A DNA stretch of 64,000 nucleotides, taken from assembly GCA_965207495.1 (NCBI GenBank), contig OZ242287.1:1302001-1366000 (forward strand), read 5' to 3'. Source of the stretch: Bin5 sp965207495 (GTDB taxonomy: Bacteria > Chloroflexota > Anaerolineae > Caldilineales > Caldilineaceae). The notes below the pieces were generated by a model. The model saw only the letters and a list, made by a program, of their open reading frames with translations, did no database searches and was not told the origin of the DNA. Numbering within the stretch: the stretch's first letter is position 1; each line of letters starts with the position of its first letter. Positions 16,158-25,957 of this stretch are shown one piece after another. The position numbers and the translations under genes are program-made.

Positions 16158-16605
16158 CCTGAATAAGGCAAGTGAAGGTGTTTACTCATTCCTCACTCCT
16201 CTTTCCTCGCTTTTTTGGGCGGTCGTGCCTTCGGCCCTCCCTTGTGCAGGGGCTGCGCCCCCTCAACGCCCCGCCCTTACTAGACCACCGTGCGCATTCT
16301 TCCCCAGCATTGCGTCTAGTTGACAGTGTCTCCACCCCTCGCTCCAGACTCAGCCCCCTGATCCCTGATCCCTGATCCCTGACCCCTGCCGTTCCGCGCC
16401 CCCTCAACGCCCCGCCCTTACTAGACCCCCGTGCGCATTCTTCCCCAGCATTGAGTCTAGTCGACAGTGTCTCCACCCCTCGCTCCAGACTCAGCCCCCT
16501 GATCCCTGACCCCTGCCGTTCCGCGCCCCCGCAACGCCCCGCCCTTGCTAGCCACCGTACTGGTTCTTCCCCACCATCGTGGCATGCCGACAGTGTGCCC
16601 CAACC
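16158..16605. repeat. Intergenic repeat array (copy A): about 127-bp unit, three tandem copies
   Basis: After a leader starting with CCTGAATAAGGC come a hairpin-forming segment (GTGCCTTCGGCCC, then GGGGCTGCGCCCC) and three tandem units. Each unit carries CAACGCCCCGCCCTT, then a TCTTCCCCAGCAT-like block, then GACAGTGTCTCCACCCC. Unit starts at 16264, 16405 and 16532 give periods of 141 and 127 bp; the 14-bp difference is exactly two CCTGATC heptamers (five against three). The third unit is partial and diverged. Related single copies lie at 38741-38932 and 61464-61710. No coding potential is evident in 15820-16998. Confidence 0.85.
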
Positions 16606-16998
16606 AACCTGGCGGCTGCCAACCGAATACGCCATCCGAAAGCCTGACTGGCGGCGAAGTTAAAGAGTTGGTCAAGACAGACACGGTACGCGGCTTAGTA
16701 GTTACCTCGAATCAAAAAGATTCAAGCTGTGAGCTCGCCACTTGACATCAGTCAGGGGCGTTACTGAAGACCTTCAGTGCCCAAATTCAACACGATAATC
16801 TACCGCGAGTAACTACCCCTATCCGAATTCTCCTGAAGAATTACCTGTCCGCCTGAATGTGATGCCCACACAGGACAGCGCAAGCGCCTGTTGGGCGCCT
16901 TTCCGGCGCCGCGCACCTGCATGTTGTTGTAAAATGGTTAAGTGCAGTACTCTGAAACGTGAAATTCCAAAGAACTGCTTTGACAACGAGGATGAGAA

Positions 16999-17355
16999 AT
17001 GGATGGCAAGTTGCTGCCGCCGGTGATCTTTAATGCAATAACGATCGTGGCGATGTTGTATGCCATGAGCCAGATAATCACCGATGGTCCGAGGCTCCGT
17101 TCCACGACAACCGGGATCACAATGACGCTACAGGAACTCGCTCAAGAGAGTGAACGGGTAGATGAAGCCCTAATCTCCTCTTTTGTGGCCGATCAGGAGC
17201 AAAGACGGGGACTATTCAACGAAATCATCGTGGTAATGCTAACCGCGATTCTGGCCAACATCGCCGCAAACTTTTTTGGCCGGGGAAGGCAAAAAACCAA
17301 CACGGCCAGAATTCGCGAGTTGGAGGAAGAACTGCGCGGAATTCGCGAGGATTAG
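16999..17355 (+). CDS. 118-residue two-helix membrane protein, paralogue 3 of 3
   Basis: This is the third member of the family and again exactly 118 residues. Helix 1 is PVIFNAITIVAMLYAMSQII, the middle shares ITMTLQELAQ and QRRGLFNEIIVVML with paralogue 2, helix 2 is IIVVMLTAILANIAANFFG, and the tail is GRGRQKTNTARIRELEEEL. It is closer to paralogue 2 than to paralogue 1. ATG 16999 follows GAGGATGAGAA. It is separated from paralogue 2 by about 1.2 kb containing repeat array A, and is followed by convergent rraA-like sequence. Function unknown. Confidence 0.75.
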   Translation: MDGKLLPPVIFNAITIVAMLYAMSQIITDGPRLRSTTTGITMTLQELAQESERVDEALISSFVADQEQRRGLFNEIIVVMLTAILANIAANFFGRGRQKTNTARIRELEEELRGIRED

Positions 17356-17483
17356 CACCTCAGTTACGGTTTCCTAGTCCGTAAAAGTGCGAGGCTGGCC
17401 GCAGTACGAATTCAGCCAGTACCTCTTACGGGCGCAAAGAGGTAACAGAGTACCATTCCTGGGGCTCGTTGACGTTTGTCAGA

Positions 17484-17577
17484 ATAGCGAATTGTGGGTG
17501 AAAAGTGACTGTCCGCCCAGTCACCTGAAGAAAATCCGATACGCCACTGGTGTTCTTCGCGCCACTTCGCGGATCCT
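17484..17577. repeat. Dispersed intergenic repeat, type 2 (copy 1)
   Basis: In the gene-free stretch 17356-17733, the segment with GTCACC, ATCCGATACGCC, TTCTTCGCGCC and CTTCGCGGATC recurs in the same order at about 38949-39058. The two copies are partly degenerate. I see nothing else in this gap. Confidence 0.65.
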
Positions 17578-17733
17578 TCGGTTCTGTTTCCCGCAAGATA
17601 CAAGCGAAACACATCCAGAACAGGCCCGCAGTCGTTCCTTTCCTGTCAAATACTGAGCGGCCTTCCCAAAACGTCTTCGGAACCTGACTAATTCGTCATG
17701 GACCAGTAAAAGCCGTTACCAGCATGCGGCTCG

Positions 17734-18465
17734 CTAGACGCCCCTCTCACGGCGCCACGCCTCGAACTCTACCAGCGTCTCGTCGTTGGGCGGATAAACA
17801 CCGAGGATGCTGGCGCCGCCGGCAACCTTCTCCTGAAAGAATTCCTCTCTGATCTCCTGCTCGAAACCGCCCTGGGCAACTTCCTCCGCCAGGTGGGCCG
17901 GGACGACGACTACGCCTTCGGCATCGCCAACGACCACATCGCCCGGCGTCACCGCCACACCCGCACAACCAATCGGGACCTGCAATTCGACCGGATGGTG
18001 GGCCACAAATGAAGTTGTGGCGTGCGGTGCCCGGATATAGGTCGGCAATTCCAACTCCCGAAAACCAGGCGTATCGCGCAGAGCGCCATCGGTGACGAAG
18101 CCGGCCGCGCCCCGCTGCGTGATGCGCGTCCCCAAAATGTGGCCCAGCGAGGCCGCGCTGATGTCACCGCGGGCGTCCACAATCAGAACATCCTCCGGCC
18201 CTACCGCCTCTACTGCCAGCCTCTGTACGTTCCTGGTATTGTCGTAGCGTTCATCCGCCAGATCTTCCCGTGCCGGAATATAGCGTAGCGTGAAGGCATA
18301 GCCCACCATTCGCAAATCGGGCCGCAGCGGGTACAGCCCGGCCAGAAATGTGTTGCGCAGCCCATGTTTCTGCAGCTGGCTGGTCAGCGTTGCCGTCGAG
18401 ACCTCCCGCAACATCCTCTTGGCATCCGCCGAAAGCTCGTAAGTTCGGACCGATATGGCCGCCAT
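17734..18465 (-). CDS. RraA-like protein (HMG/CHA aldolase superfamily)
   Basis: A 243-residue RraA/demethylmenaquinone methyltransferase-like fold. Bacterial relatives are metal-dependent 4-hydroxy-4-methyl-2-oxoglutarate/oxaloacetate aldolases or RNase E regulators. Family landmarks are the N-terminal STATLTSQLQKHGLRN, VLIVDARGDISAASLGHILG, the metal/substrate block GAAGFVTDGALRDTPGF, and GVAVTPGDVVVGDAEGVVVVP. With an enolase-superfamily dehydratase 85 bp upstream on the same strand, an aldolase role on 2-keto acids made from sugar acids is the natural reading, but it is inferred. It is the last gene of the minus-strand catabolic block. Confidence 0.88.
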   Translation of the reverse strand: MAAISVRTYELSADAKRMLREVSTATLTSQLQKHGLRNTFLAGLYPLRPDLRMVGYAFTLRYIPAREDLADERYDNTRNVQRLAVEAVGPEDVLIVDARGDISAASLGHILGTRITQRGAAGFVTDGALRDTPGFRELELPTYIRAPHATTSFVAHHPVELQVPIGCAGVAVTPGDVVVGDAEGVVVVPAHLAEEVAQGGFEQEIREEFFQEKVAGGASILGVYPPNDETLVEFEAWRRERGV

Positions 18466-18550
18466 TCTTCTCCTTGTGACACAGACTCTCAGAAAGGGGA
18501 GACGGGCCCGGATTGCGGCCCGCAGCTGGGCTGCCGCCTGTCGCTATCAG

Positions 18551-19687
18551 CTACTGCTCCAGCCATTTTGCACGGCCGTACTTCGCCTGGACGTAGACGA
18601 ACTCATCCTGCCGCGGCGCGGCCACATTGCCTGTGGACGGATAGCGGGCGATCGCATCTTCCACAATATCCACACCGAGGCCCGGCGTATCCGGCACCAC
18701 GATCGAACCGTCTACGATCTCCGGCTGCGGCTGCATCACTTCGTACCGTTGCGGCGCGTCATCCTCCAAATGCTCCAGGATCAGAAAGTTCGGCAGCGTG
18801 GCCAGCAAGTGGACCGCGGCCATCTCCGCCACCGGCCCCAAGGAGCCGTCATGCGGCGCAAAGCCAATCCCGTGGGCCTCCGCCATCGCGGCCATCTTCT
18901 TCATCTGCATCAAACCGCCCGCCCGGCCCGTATCCGGCTGGATCACATCCACGATCTCCCGTTCGATCAACTCCCGCACGCCGTAGATGTGTGTATGGCG
19001 TTCTCCCGCCGCAATCGGCAGATTCACATGCCGCGCAACCTTGGCCAGATTCTCGACATGTTCAGGCGGCACCGGATCCTCGTAAAACAGCAGGTCGAAC
19101 TCCTCCAACGCCTGTCCAACCCGAATCGCGTCCCGCACAGTGAACCAGGGCGGACCGTGTACGTCGGCCATCAGATCGATCTCCGGTCCGACCGCTTCCC
19201 GCAAGGTGCGTATCTTGGCGATCGGGTTCTCCACGCCTCCCGTCTTGAGACCGCTGAAGCCACGTTCCACCAGTTCCTGCGCCCGTTCCGCCGTCTGCGC
19301 GTGCGCATATAGCCGGATACGATCCCGAATCTTGCCTCCCAGCAAATTCCAGACCGGCACGCCCAGCGCCTTCCCTTTGATGTCCCACAGGGCCATCTCG
19401 ATCCCGGTCAGCGCGCCGCCGCCGACGATTCCGGTCATGCCGTGCCCCATCATCGCCAGATACATCTTCTGCCATATTCGCTCGATCAGAAATGGATCCT
19501 CGCCGATGAGAACTTCGCGCAGATCCTGGATCGCGGTCTCTACGACCCGGGGCCACCCCGACGCCTCGCCGACGCCATAAATGCCCTCATCGGTGAAAAC
19601 TTTGACAAACAGCCAGTTGCGCTTCGTCCAGCCGCCTCCCGGCACACCGGCATGCATCAAATATGTCTTAATGTCCGTGATCTTCAT
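18551..19687 (-). CDS. Mandelate racemase/muconate lactonizing enzyme family protein, galactonate dehydratase-like
   Basis: A 378-residue enolase-superfamily enzyme, probably a sugar-acid dehydratase of the DgoD type. The capping domain includes VKVFTDEGIYGVGEASGWP. In the barrel, the three metal ligands are the Asp in DLMADVHGPP, the Glu in LLFYEDPVPPE and the Glu in IAAGERHTH. The His of ADVHG is the base seen in galactonate dehydratases, and IQPDTGRAGG and the His of GFAPHDGSLGP form the second Asp-His pair. It starts 12 bp downstream of the PhyH stop and so is likely co-transcribed. The substrate (galactonate, mannonate or another aldonate) is unproven. Confidence 0.9.
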   Translation of the reverse strand: MKITDIKTYLMHAGVPGGGWTKRNWLFVKVFTDEGIYGVGEASGWPRVVETAIQDLREVLIGEDPFLIERIWQKMYLAMMGHGMTGIVGGGALTGIEMALWDIKGKALGVPVWNLLGGKIRDRIRLYAHAQTAERAQELVERGFSGLKTGGVENPIAKIRTLREAVGPEIDLMADVHGPPWFTVRDAIRVGQALEEFDLLFYEDPVPPEHVENLAKVARHVNLPIAAGERHTHIYGVRELIEREIVDVIQPDTGRAGGLMQMKKMAAMAEAHGIGFAPHDGSLGPVAEMAAVHLLATLPNFLILEHLEDDAPQRYEVMQPQPEIVDGSIVVPDTPGLGVDIVEDAIARYPSTGNVAAPRQDEFVYVQAKYGRAKWLEQ

Positions 19688-19699
19688 GGCGATTCGGCA

Positions 19700-20464
19700 C
19701 TACCCTCCGTTGATTCCAGGCCAGTCCCGCCACATGTCATCCGGCGGCGGCTCGTCCTGAACAGTATCGAGGTCGGCCCGGCAGAAGTCGTACAATACCG
19801 CCTGTCGCACCTGGCTCGACCGGTTATGGCCCGCCCCGTGCCCCATGCGATGGTGCCACAGCACCACATCGCCGGCAGAACCGTACGTGTGCACCGGGTC
19901 GATCTGCTGCACCGCCTGCCAGGCCTCCGTGTCCCGGACCTCCTTGTTCTCTTCCAGCGGGTTGAACGTGTAGGCTGTCTTGAACCTATGATAGAAATGC
20001 TTGTGGCTGCCGGGCCAGACCGTGAACCCGCCGCCGTCTGGAGGGACGTCGTCAACGTAGCCCACCACACCCAAATGAAAAGCGTGCGCGTCAACGTGAA
20101 AGTGTGCCGGCCGCGGCTGCTTGTCCGTATCCGGGAAAACGCAGTAGATGCCGCGAATTCGCTCTGGAACCTTCAATTCCGGCCCGAGTAGCTGCTTTGC
20201 GACCGCTTGCAACTCTGGATTGCCGTAAAGGAGATCGATCATCCAAGGCTCGAAACTGCGGTCGCGGTACTTCCACGTATAACGCGAGTCAGCGAACGCG
20301 CCCTCCCACGTCTCCGGATCGTCCCGTTTCAGCTCCGGCGGCGCCACATCCCACCACGCGTCCCGCGTCTGGGCCATCAACTCCGGATCCAGCACCTTAC
20401 GCAGGACCAAGTAACCGTTGTCTCGAAAGAAATCAACCTGCTCGGCAGTCAGTGGTTGGTTCAT
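19700..20464 (-). CDS. Phytanoyl-CoA dioxygenase (PhyH) family protein
   Basis: An Fe(II)/2-oxoglutarate-dependent oxygenase of about 254 residues. The fold start QVDFFRDNGYLVLRKVLD is typical. The HxD iron ligands are in HFHVDAHAFHL, the distal His is in GDVVLWHHRMGHGAG, and the cupin-like strand GGFTVWPGSHKHFYHRF lies between. I prefer ATG 20464 (MNQPLTAEQ), which has a purine-rich GGAGAAGG region upstream, to the in-frame start at 20488. The neighbouring sugar-acid dehydratase and sulfatase suggest it oxidises a small metabolite or glycan-derived compound rather than phytanate; this is inference. Confidence 0.9.
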   Translation of the reverse strand: MNQPLTAEQVDFFRDNGYLVLRKVLDPELMAQTRDAWWDVAPPELKRDDPETWEGAFADSRYTWKYRDRSFEPWMIDLLYGNPELQAVAKQLLGPELKVPERIRGIYCVFPDTDKQPRPAHFHVDAHAFHLGVVGYVDDVPPDGGGFTVWPGSHKHFYHRFKTAYTFNPLEENKEVRDTEAWQAVQQIDPVHTYGSAGDVVLWHHRMGHGAGHNRSSQVRQAVLYDFCRADLDTVQDEPPPDDMWRDWPGINGG

Positions 20465-20539
20465 ATTGACTCTTTCCTTCTCTCCCATTTATCTGAACGA
20501 CAAACCTCAGCATCAGCGAGCGCCAACGAACGCCGCCGT

Positions 20540-20571
20540 CACTAAAAACTGAAAACTCGAAACTAAAAACT
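20540..20571. repeat. Short A-rich ACTAAAAACTGA tract
   Basis: CACTAAAAACTGAAAACTCG followed by AAACTAAAAACTA resembles the tracts at 5211-5241 and 35947-35980. Its left end falls between genes and its right end supplies bases of the sulfatase stop codon (minus strand TAG, 20570-20572). Confidence 0.5.
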
Positions 20572-21964
20572 ATCCTGGTCCTGCGGCTGCCATCCGCATT
20601 GACGGATAATGTGTGTTGTAAAGACTGTGATCCCCCGATTCAACCACGATCTGCCACATCTGCCGCGTCATTGCTTCCAATCTCTCGGCATATGCCGGAT
20701 CCTGCGCCAGATTGCTCATCTCGAAAGGATCGTCGGCCAGGTTGTAAAGCTCATCGTAATCGAAGCCATTGTGGACCAATTTCCAGTCCCCGTCCCACAG
20801 CAGCCGCTGGCTGATAATATATCGCCCGCCGAAGTATTCGGCAAAGCCCTGCTGGTAACCCGACGTGTCATGCGGGCTGGCCAGCACCGGCGCAAATGAG
20901 CGGCCGTCGATCTGGCCCAGCGGCCGCGCCCCGACCAACTCCAGCAATGTCTGGCCAACGTCCTGCAACCCCACGCGGGCATCGCTCACCGCCGACTCCG
21001 CTACTCCCGGCCCGGCCACCACCATGGGGATGTTGTACGCCTCTTCAAACGCGCCGATATTCTTACAATACAGCCCGTGCGCACCCAGAAAATCCCCATG
21101 ATCCGATGTCAGCACCACGATCGTGTTGTCCAGCTGCCCCGCCCGATCCACCCGCTCCAGCAAACGCCCAAACTGCTCGTCGATTTCGCTGATCGAAGCG
21201 TAGTAGCAGGCCGCAGCCTCGCGATGTTCCCGGTCCGTCCAGTCGCTCCACACCTGCGCCGACCTCTTATACAGATTCGGCTGGCCGCTCAAATCGTTGT
21301 GGACGTTCGGCTGCAGCGGTATCGAGTCCACATCATACTGCGCGAACGCGTCCTCGTGGCAATAAAAGGGGTCATGCGGTTCGGTGAAGCTGACAAAGCA
21401 GCACCAGGGTTCGTCCTCCTCCAACGCCGTGTCGAGAAAGCCCAGTGCCGCGTCCGTCTTCTTGCCCATCCCGCGCTCGCTGGCTGGCAGCTCGAAGACC
21501 CCGTAAAAGCGATTCGGCCCGTAGCCGGGCGGGCTGTCCAAATAGCGCTCCATCGAGAAGTTGATGTCGCTCCCGTCCATGTAGCCGCCCAATTCTCCCT
21601 GTTGCTGCCAGCCAAACTGGGTCAGCTCGTTCGAACGCTCCACATGCCACTTGCCGAAGTATCCCGTCCGGTAACCGGCCTCCGTCAGCCGCTCCGCCCA
21701 GTGCGGATGTTGCGTCCTCAGCACCGCCTGATCGTCGTCAACCGTGTGCACGACATACAGCACACCGTGATTATGCGGCAGCAACCCGGTCATCAGGCTG
21801 GCTCGCGCCGGCGAACAGACCGCGTTCGGCGTATAGGCCCTGCGGAATCGCACACCTCTGGCCGCCAGCCTGTCCAGATTGGGCGTCTGGCATGGATTGT
21901 CCGGCTCCAATACGCGACCTTGCATTTGGTCGGTCATCAAGAAGAGAATGTTGGGAGAAGACAT
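20570..21964 (-). CDS. Sulfatase (arylsulfatase/alkaline phosphatase superfamily), Cys type
   Basis: A sulfatase of about 464 residues hydrolysing sulfate esters. The formylglycine motif is CSPARASLMTG (CxPxR), so the Cys must be oxidised by a maturase, and none is in the window. Metal and active-site blocks are ILFLMTDQMQG at the N-terminus, YFGKWHVE, and LTSDHGDFLGAHGLY. There is no signal peptide, so it would act in the cytoplasm on imported sulfated sugars. ATG 21964 is preferred over an in-frame start at 22015 because MSSPNILFLMTD is the canonical N-terminus and AAGGA is upstream. The gene lies between the GGT-like and PhyH genes. Confidence 0.92.
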   Translation of the reverse strand: MSSPNILFLMTDQMQGRVLEPDNPCQTPNLDRLAARGVRFRRAYTPNAVCSPARASLMTGLLPHNHGVLYVVHTVDDDQAVLRTQHPHWAERLTEAGYRTGYFGKWHVERSNELTQFGWQQQGELGGYMDGSDINFSMERYLDSPPGYGPNRFYGVFELPASERGMGKKTDAALGFLDTALEEDEPWCCFVSFTEPHDPFYCHEDAFAQYDVDSIPLQPNVHNDLSGQPNLYKRSAQVWSDWTDREHREAAACYYASISEIDEQFGRLLERVDRAGQLDNTIVVLTSDHGDFLGAHGLYCKNIGAFEEAYNIPMVVAGPGVAESAVSDARVGLQDVGQTLLELVGARPLGQIDGRSFAPVLASPHDTSGYQQGFAEYFGGRYIISQRLLWDGDWKLVHNGFDYDELYNLADDPFEMSNLAQDPAYAERLEAMTRQMWQIVVESGDHSLYNTHYPSMRMAAAGPG

Positions 21965-22024
21965 CAAACAATATCCTTTAGTCAGAGAATTGCATACCGC
22001 GCGGTTTCGACACACCCTGTGCCA

Positions 22025-23662
22025 TCAATAACCGACCGCATACCCATCCCGCCGCGGGTCGGATCCGCCAATTAGCGCGCCCGACTCCGGATGCACCATG
22101 ATCGCCTGCGCGCTGCCCGGGCCGCCCCAATCGCCCACCAGTTCAAGCTCGTGCCCCCTTGCCGCCAACCCCTCCCGTACAGCGTCCGCAAAACGATCTT
22201 CCACCTGCAAGTTGTTGGAGCTGACATGCGGGATTGTCGATTCCATCGGATGCTGCAAGCTGCGCCAGCGCGGCGCTGCGACAGCCTCCTGCGGCGTCAT
22301 GCCAAAATCAAGCATATGCGAAACCAGCTGCAGATTCGTCTGCACCTGCGTATCCGCGCCCGGCGTCCCACAAGTAATCAGTGGCTTGCCATCCTTGGTT
22401 ATGATGACGGGATTCATCGTATGACGCACCCGCTTGCCCGGCATCAGGCAGTTCGCATGCCCCTCTTCCAGATGCCAGTAGGTCATGCGGTTGTTCAGCA
22501 GGATGCCGGTCTCGCCCGCGATCAGGCTCGAACCAAAGCCCGATTGGATGCTCTGTAAAATGCAGACCAGATTTCCCGCCCGATCCGCCGTACAGAAACA
22601 GGTAGTGTCTTCATGCGCTTCCGGTCCGCCCGCCGGAACATCGAAGGCTGCCCGCTTCAAGTCGATGCGCTCGGCCTGTTGCGCGGCATACGCCTTGGAC
22701 AGCATCCCCTCCAACGGGATATCGACCCACTCCGGGTCCGCCATATACTTTTCACGGTCAGCAAAAGCCAGCTTCTTCGCCTCCACCATCAGGTGGATGC
22801 TTTCGGCAGTATTGCAGCCCATACTCTGCAGATCGAACAGCTCTACAACATTCAATTCCTGCAGCAAAATATGCCCGCTCGAATTGGGCGGCATCTCGTA
22901 CACCTCATAGCCGCGATAGTTGACGTGGATCGGCTCCGCCCAGTGCGCGTGGTAGTTACCAAGGTCCTCTTCAGTGAGCAAGCCGTCGCGGGCGCGGCTG
23001 AATTCTACTATCGCTCTGGCGAGCTCGCCCTCGTATAGAGTCTTGCGTCCATCCTGCGCGATTTTCCCCAGCGTCGTGCCGAGGTCGCGATTGCGCAGCA
23101 ATCCGCCCGCGCAGATCGGCGCGCCATCGTCGGTATATATGGCCCGCGTGTATGGGTCGGCCGCGAAACGCTCATGTTCCGCCTGCATGCCATTTGCCAG
23201 CAGATGGCTGACCGGAAAGCCGTCCTCACACAGCGAGATCGCCGGCCGGAAGACCGCCTCCAGCGGCAGCGCGCCGTACCGTTCGTGCGCCAGCAGCCAA
23301 CCATCAACCAACCCCGGCACCGAGACGCTCCGGATCCCCTTCATCGGAATGCCGCCGTCTGCGAGATAGCGTTCCCGGGTGGCCGCCCCGGGCGCGGGCC
23401 CTGTCGCGTTCACAGCCGAGACCTCCCCGGTCTCCGCCCAATAGATCAAAATGAAGCCGTCGCCGCCAACCCCGGAACCCGCCGGCTCAACCACGCCCAG
23501 CGCGGCCGCCGTCGCAATAGCCGCGTCAACCGCATTGCCGCCGGCCATCAGCGTCTGTATTCCCGCCTGCGAGGCCAGAGCCTGCCCAGATGTAACCATC
23601 CCGTTCCTGCCCATCACCGACGGCCGAAAAGCCGAAGCCGTAACACCATGTGGCGATTGCAT
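22025..23662 (-). CDS. Gamma-glutamyltranspeptidase family protein
   Basis: A 545-residue Ntn-hydrolase that should self-cleave at a Thr; the candidate is in HEDTTCFCTADRAGNLV, near residue 355. Other family blocks are GGNAVDAAIATAAALGVVEP, SGVGGDGFILIYW, ETGILLNNRM and GTPGADTQVQTNLQLV. ATG 23662 has GGAGG six bases upstream. It has no clear signal peptide, unlike periplasmic Ggt. Proteins of this branch may be hydrolases of amides other than glutathione. A second family member is encoded 91 bp upstream; the two are clearly diverged, so the pair is not a fresh duplication. Confidence 0.92.
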   Translation of the reverse strand: MQSPHGVTASAFRPSVMGRNGMVTSGQALASQAGIQTLMAGGNAVDAAIATAAALGVVEPAGSGVGGDGFILIYWAETGEVSAVNATGPAPGAATRERYLADGGIPMKGIRSVSVPGLVDGWLLAHERYGALPLEAVFRPAISLCEDGFPVSHLLANGMQAEHERFAADPYTRAIYTDDGAPICAGGLLRNRDLGTTLGKIAQDGRKTLYEGELARAIVEFSRARDGLLTEEDLGNYHAHWAEPIHVNYRGYEVYEMPPNSSGHILLQELNVVELFDLQSMGCNTAESIHLMVEAKKLAFADREKYMADPEWVDIPLEGMLSKAYAAQQAERIDLKRAAFDVPAGGPEAHEDTTCFCTADRAGNLVCILQSIQSGFGSSLIAGETGILLNNRMTYWHLEEGHANCLMPGKRVRHTMNPVIITKDGKPLITCGTPGADTQVQTNLQLVSHMLDFGMTPQEAVAAPRWRSLQHPMESTIPHVSSNNLQVEDRFADAVREGLAARGHELELVGDWGGPGSAQAIMVHPESGALIGGSDPRRDGYAVGY

Positions 23663-23712
23663 TCCCCACCTCCATCTATCTGCTGCGCATCAATTGGTGA
23701 CTGCCATATCTA

Positions 23713-23748
23713 ACAACTGACCACCGACCACTGACCACCGACCACTGC
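23713..23748. repeat. Heptamer tract CCACYGA
   Basis: Tandem 7-bp units CCACCGA, CCACTGA, CCACCGA and CCACTGC lie between the two GGT-like genes. The same heptamers occur at 38745-38772 and 61541-61547, next to the REP-like element, and at 62779-62806 inside a coding region. Confidence 0.75.
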
Positions 23749-23752
23749 CCTT

Positions 23753-25489
<1,737 letters not shown>

Positions 25490-25545
25490 CGTTTTCCTCC
25501 CCATGCGCTGGCAAGTGACCAACTCTTGGCGTGCGTCGAGTAGCG

Positions 25546-25866
25546 CTACTCGTCCCAATCTTCGCGCGGCGGCCAGAGGACAGAAGCCCCAATCGCTTTG
25601 CCTTCGGGGCGCTCAGCCACCCAATCTTCGGTTGTATCCCGCCACCTGATGAAGTGGGGCGTCTGCATGTGCGCTTGGAACGCAGCCTCGTCCTCATAGA
25701 CCTCATACAGCCAGATCTTGTTCGGATCGTCGCCATCCCGGATCACGTCAAATCGCAGACAGCCGGGCTCATGTTGCACAGAACCCTGGGCGTCCAGCAA
25801 TATCTCTTCGATGAACCGTTCCGTAAACTCTTCCTTGATCGTTAAGGGGGCGATGATGACATACAT
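25546..25866 (-). CDS. Antibiotic biosynthesis monooxygenase (ABM)-domain protein
   Basis: A 106-residue ferredoxin-like ABM domain. The start (MYVIIAPLTIKEEFTERFIEEILLDAQ), the central HEPGCLRFDVIRDGDDPNKIWLYEVYEDEAAFQAHM and PHFIRW are typical of the LsrG/YgiN group, which includes small quinol monooxygenases and isomerases. The protein is normally a cytoplasmic homodimer. ATG 25866 follows GAGGAG. Its position between the ADA-like and GGT genes suggests an accessory catabolic step; the substrate is not evident. Confidence 0.87.
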   Translation of the reverse strand: MYVIIAPLTIKEEFTERFIEEILLDAQGSVQHEPGCLRFDVIRDGDDPNKIWLYEVYEDEAAFQAHMQTPHFIRWRDTTEDWVAERPEGKAIGASVLWPPREDWDE

Positions 25867-25957
25867 GACCGTCTTTCTCCTCTAAGCGAATTGGGAAATG
25901 TTGGGACTGTCGGGTGACCGCTGGTAGGTGTGGGGGTTGCCTGCAGTGGGTAGCCTA

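Noticed and set aside
16186..16635. 149-codon minus-strand frame with repeated RGLSLERGVETLSTR blocks
   Set aside because: It is only the translation of the non-coding tandem repeat array. The repetition reflects DNA units, and there is no RBS or matching protein family.
21077..22075. 332-codon plus-strand open frame opposite the sulfatase
   Set aside because: The sulfatase with intact CxPxR motif occupies the minus strand. The opposite frame is a compositional shadow.
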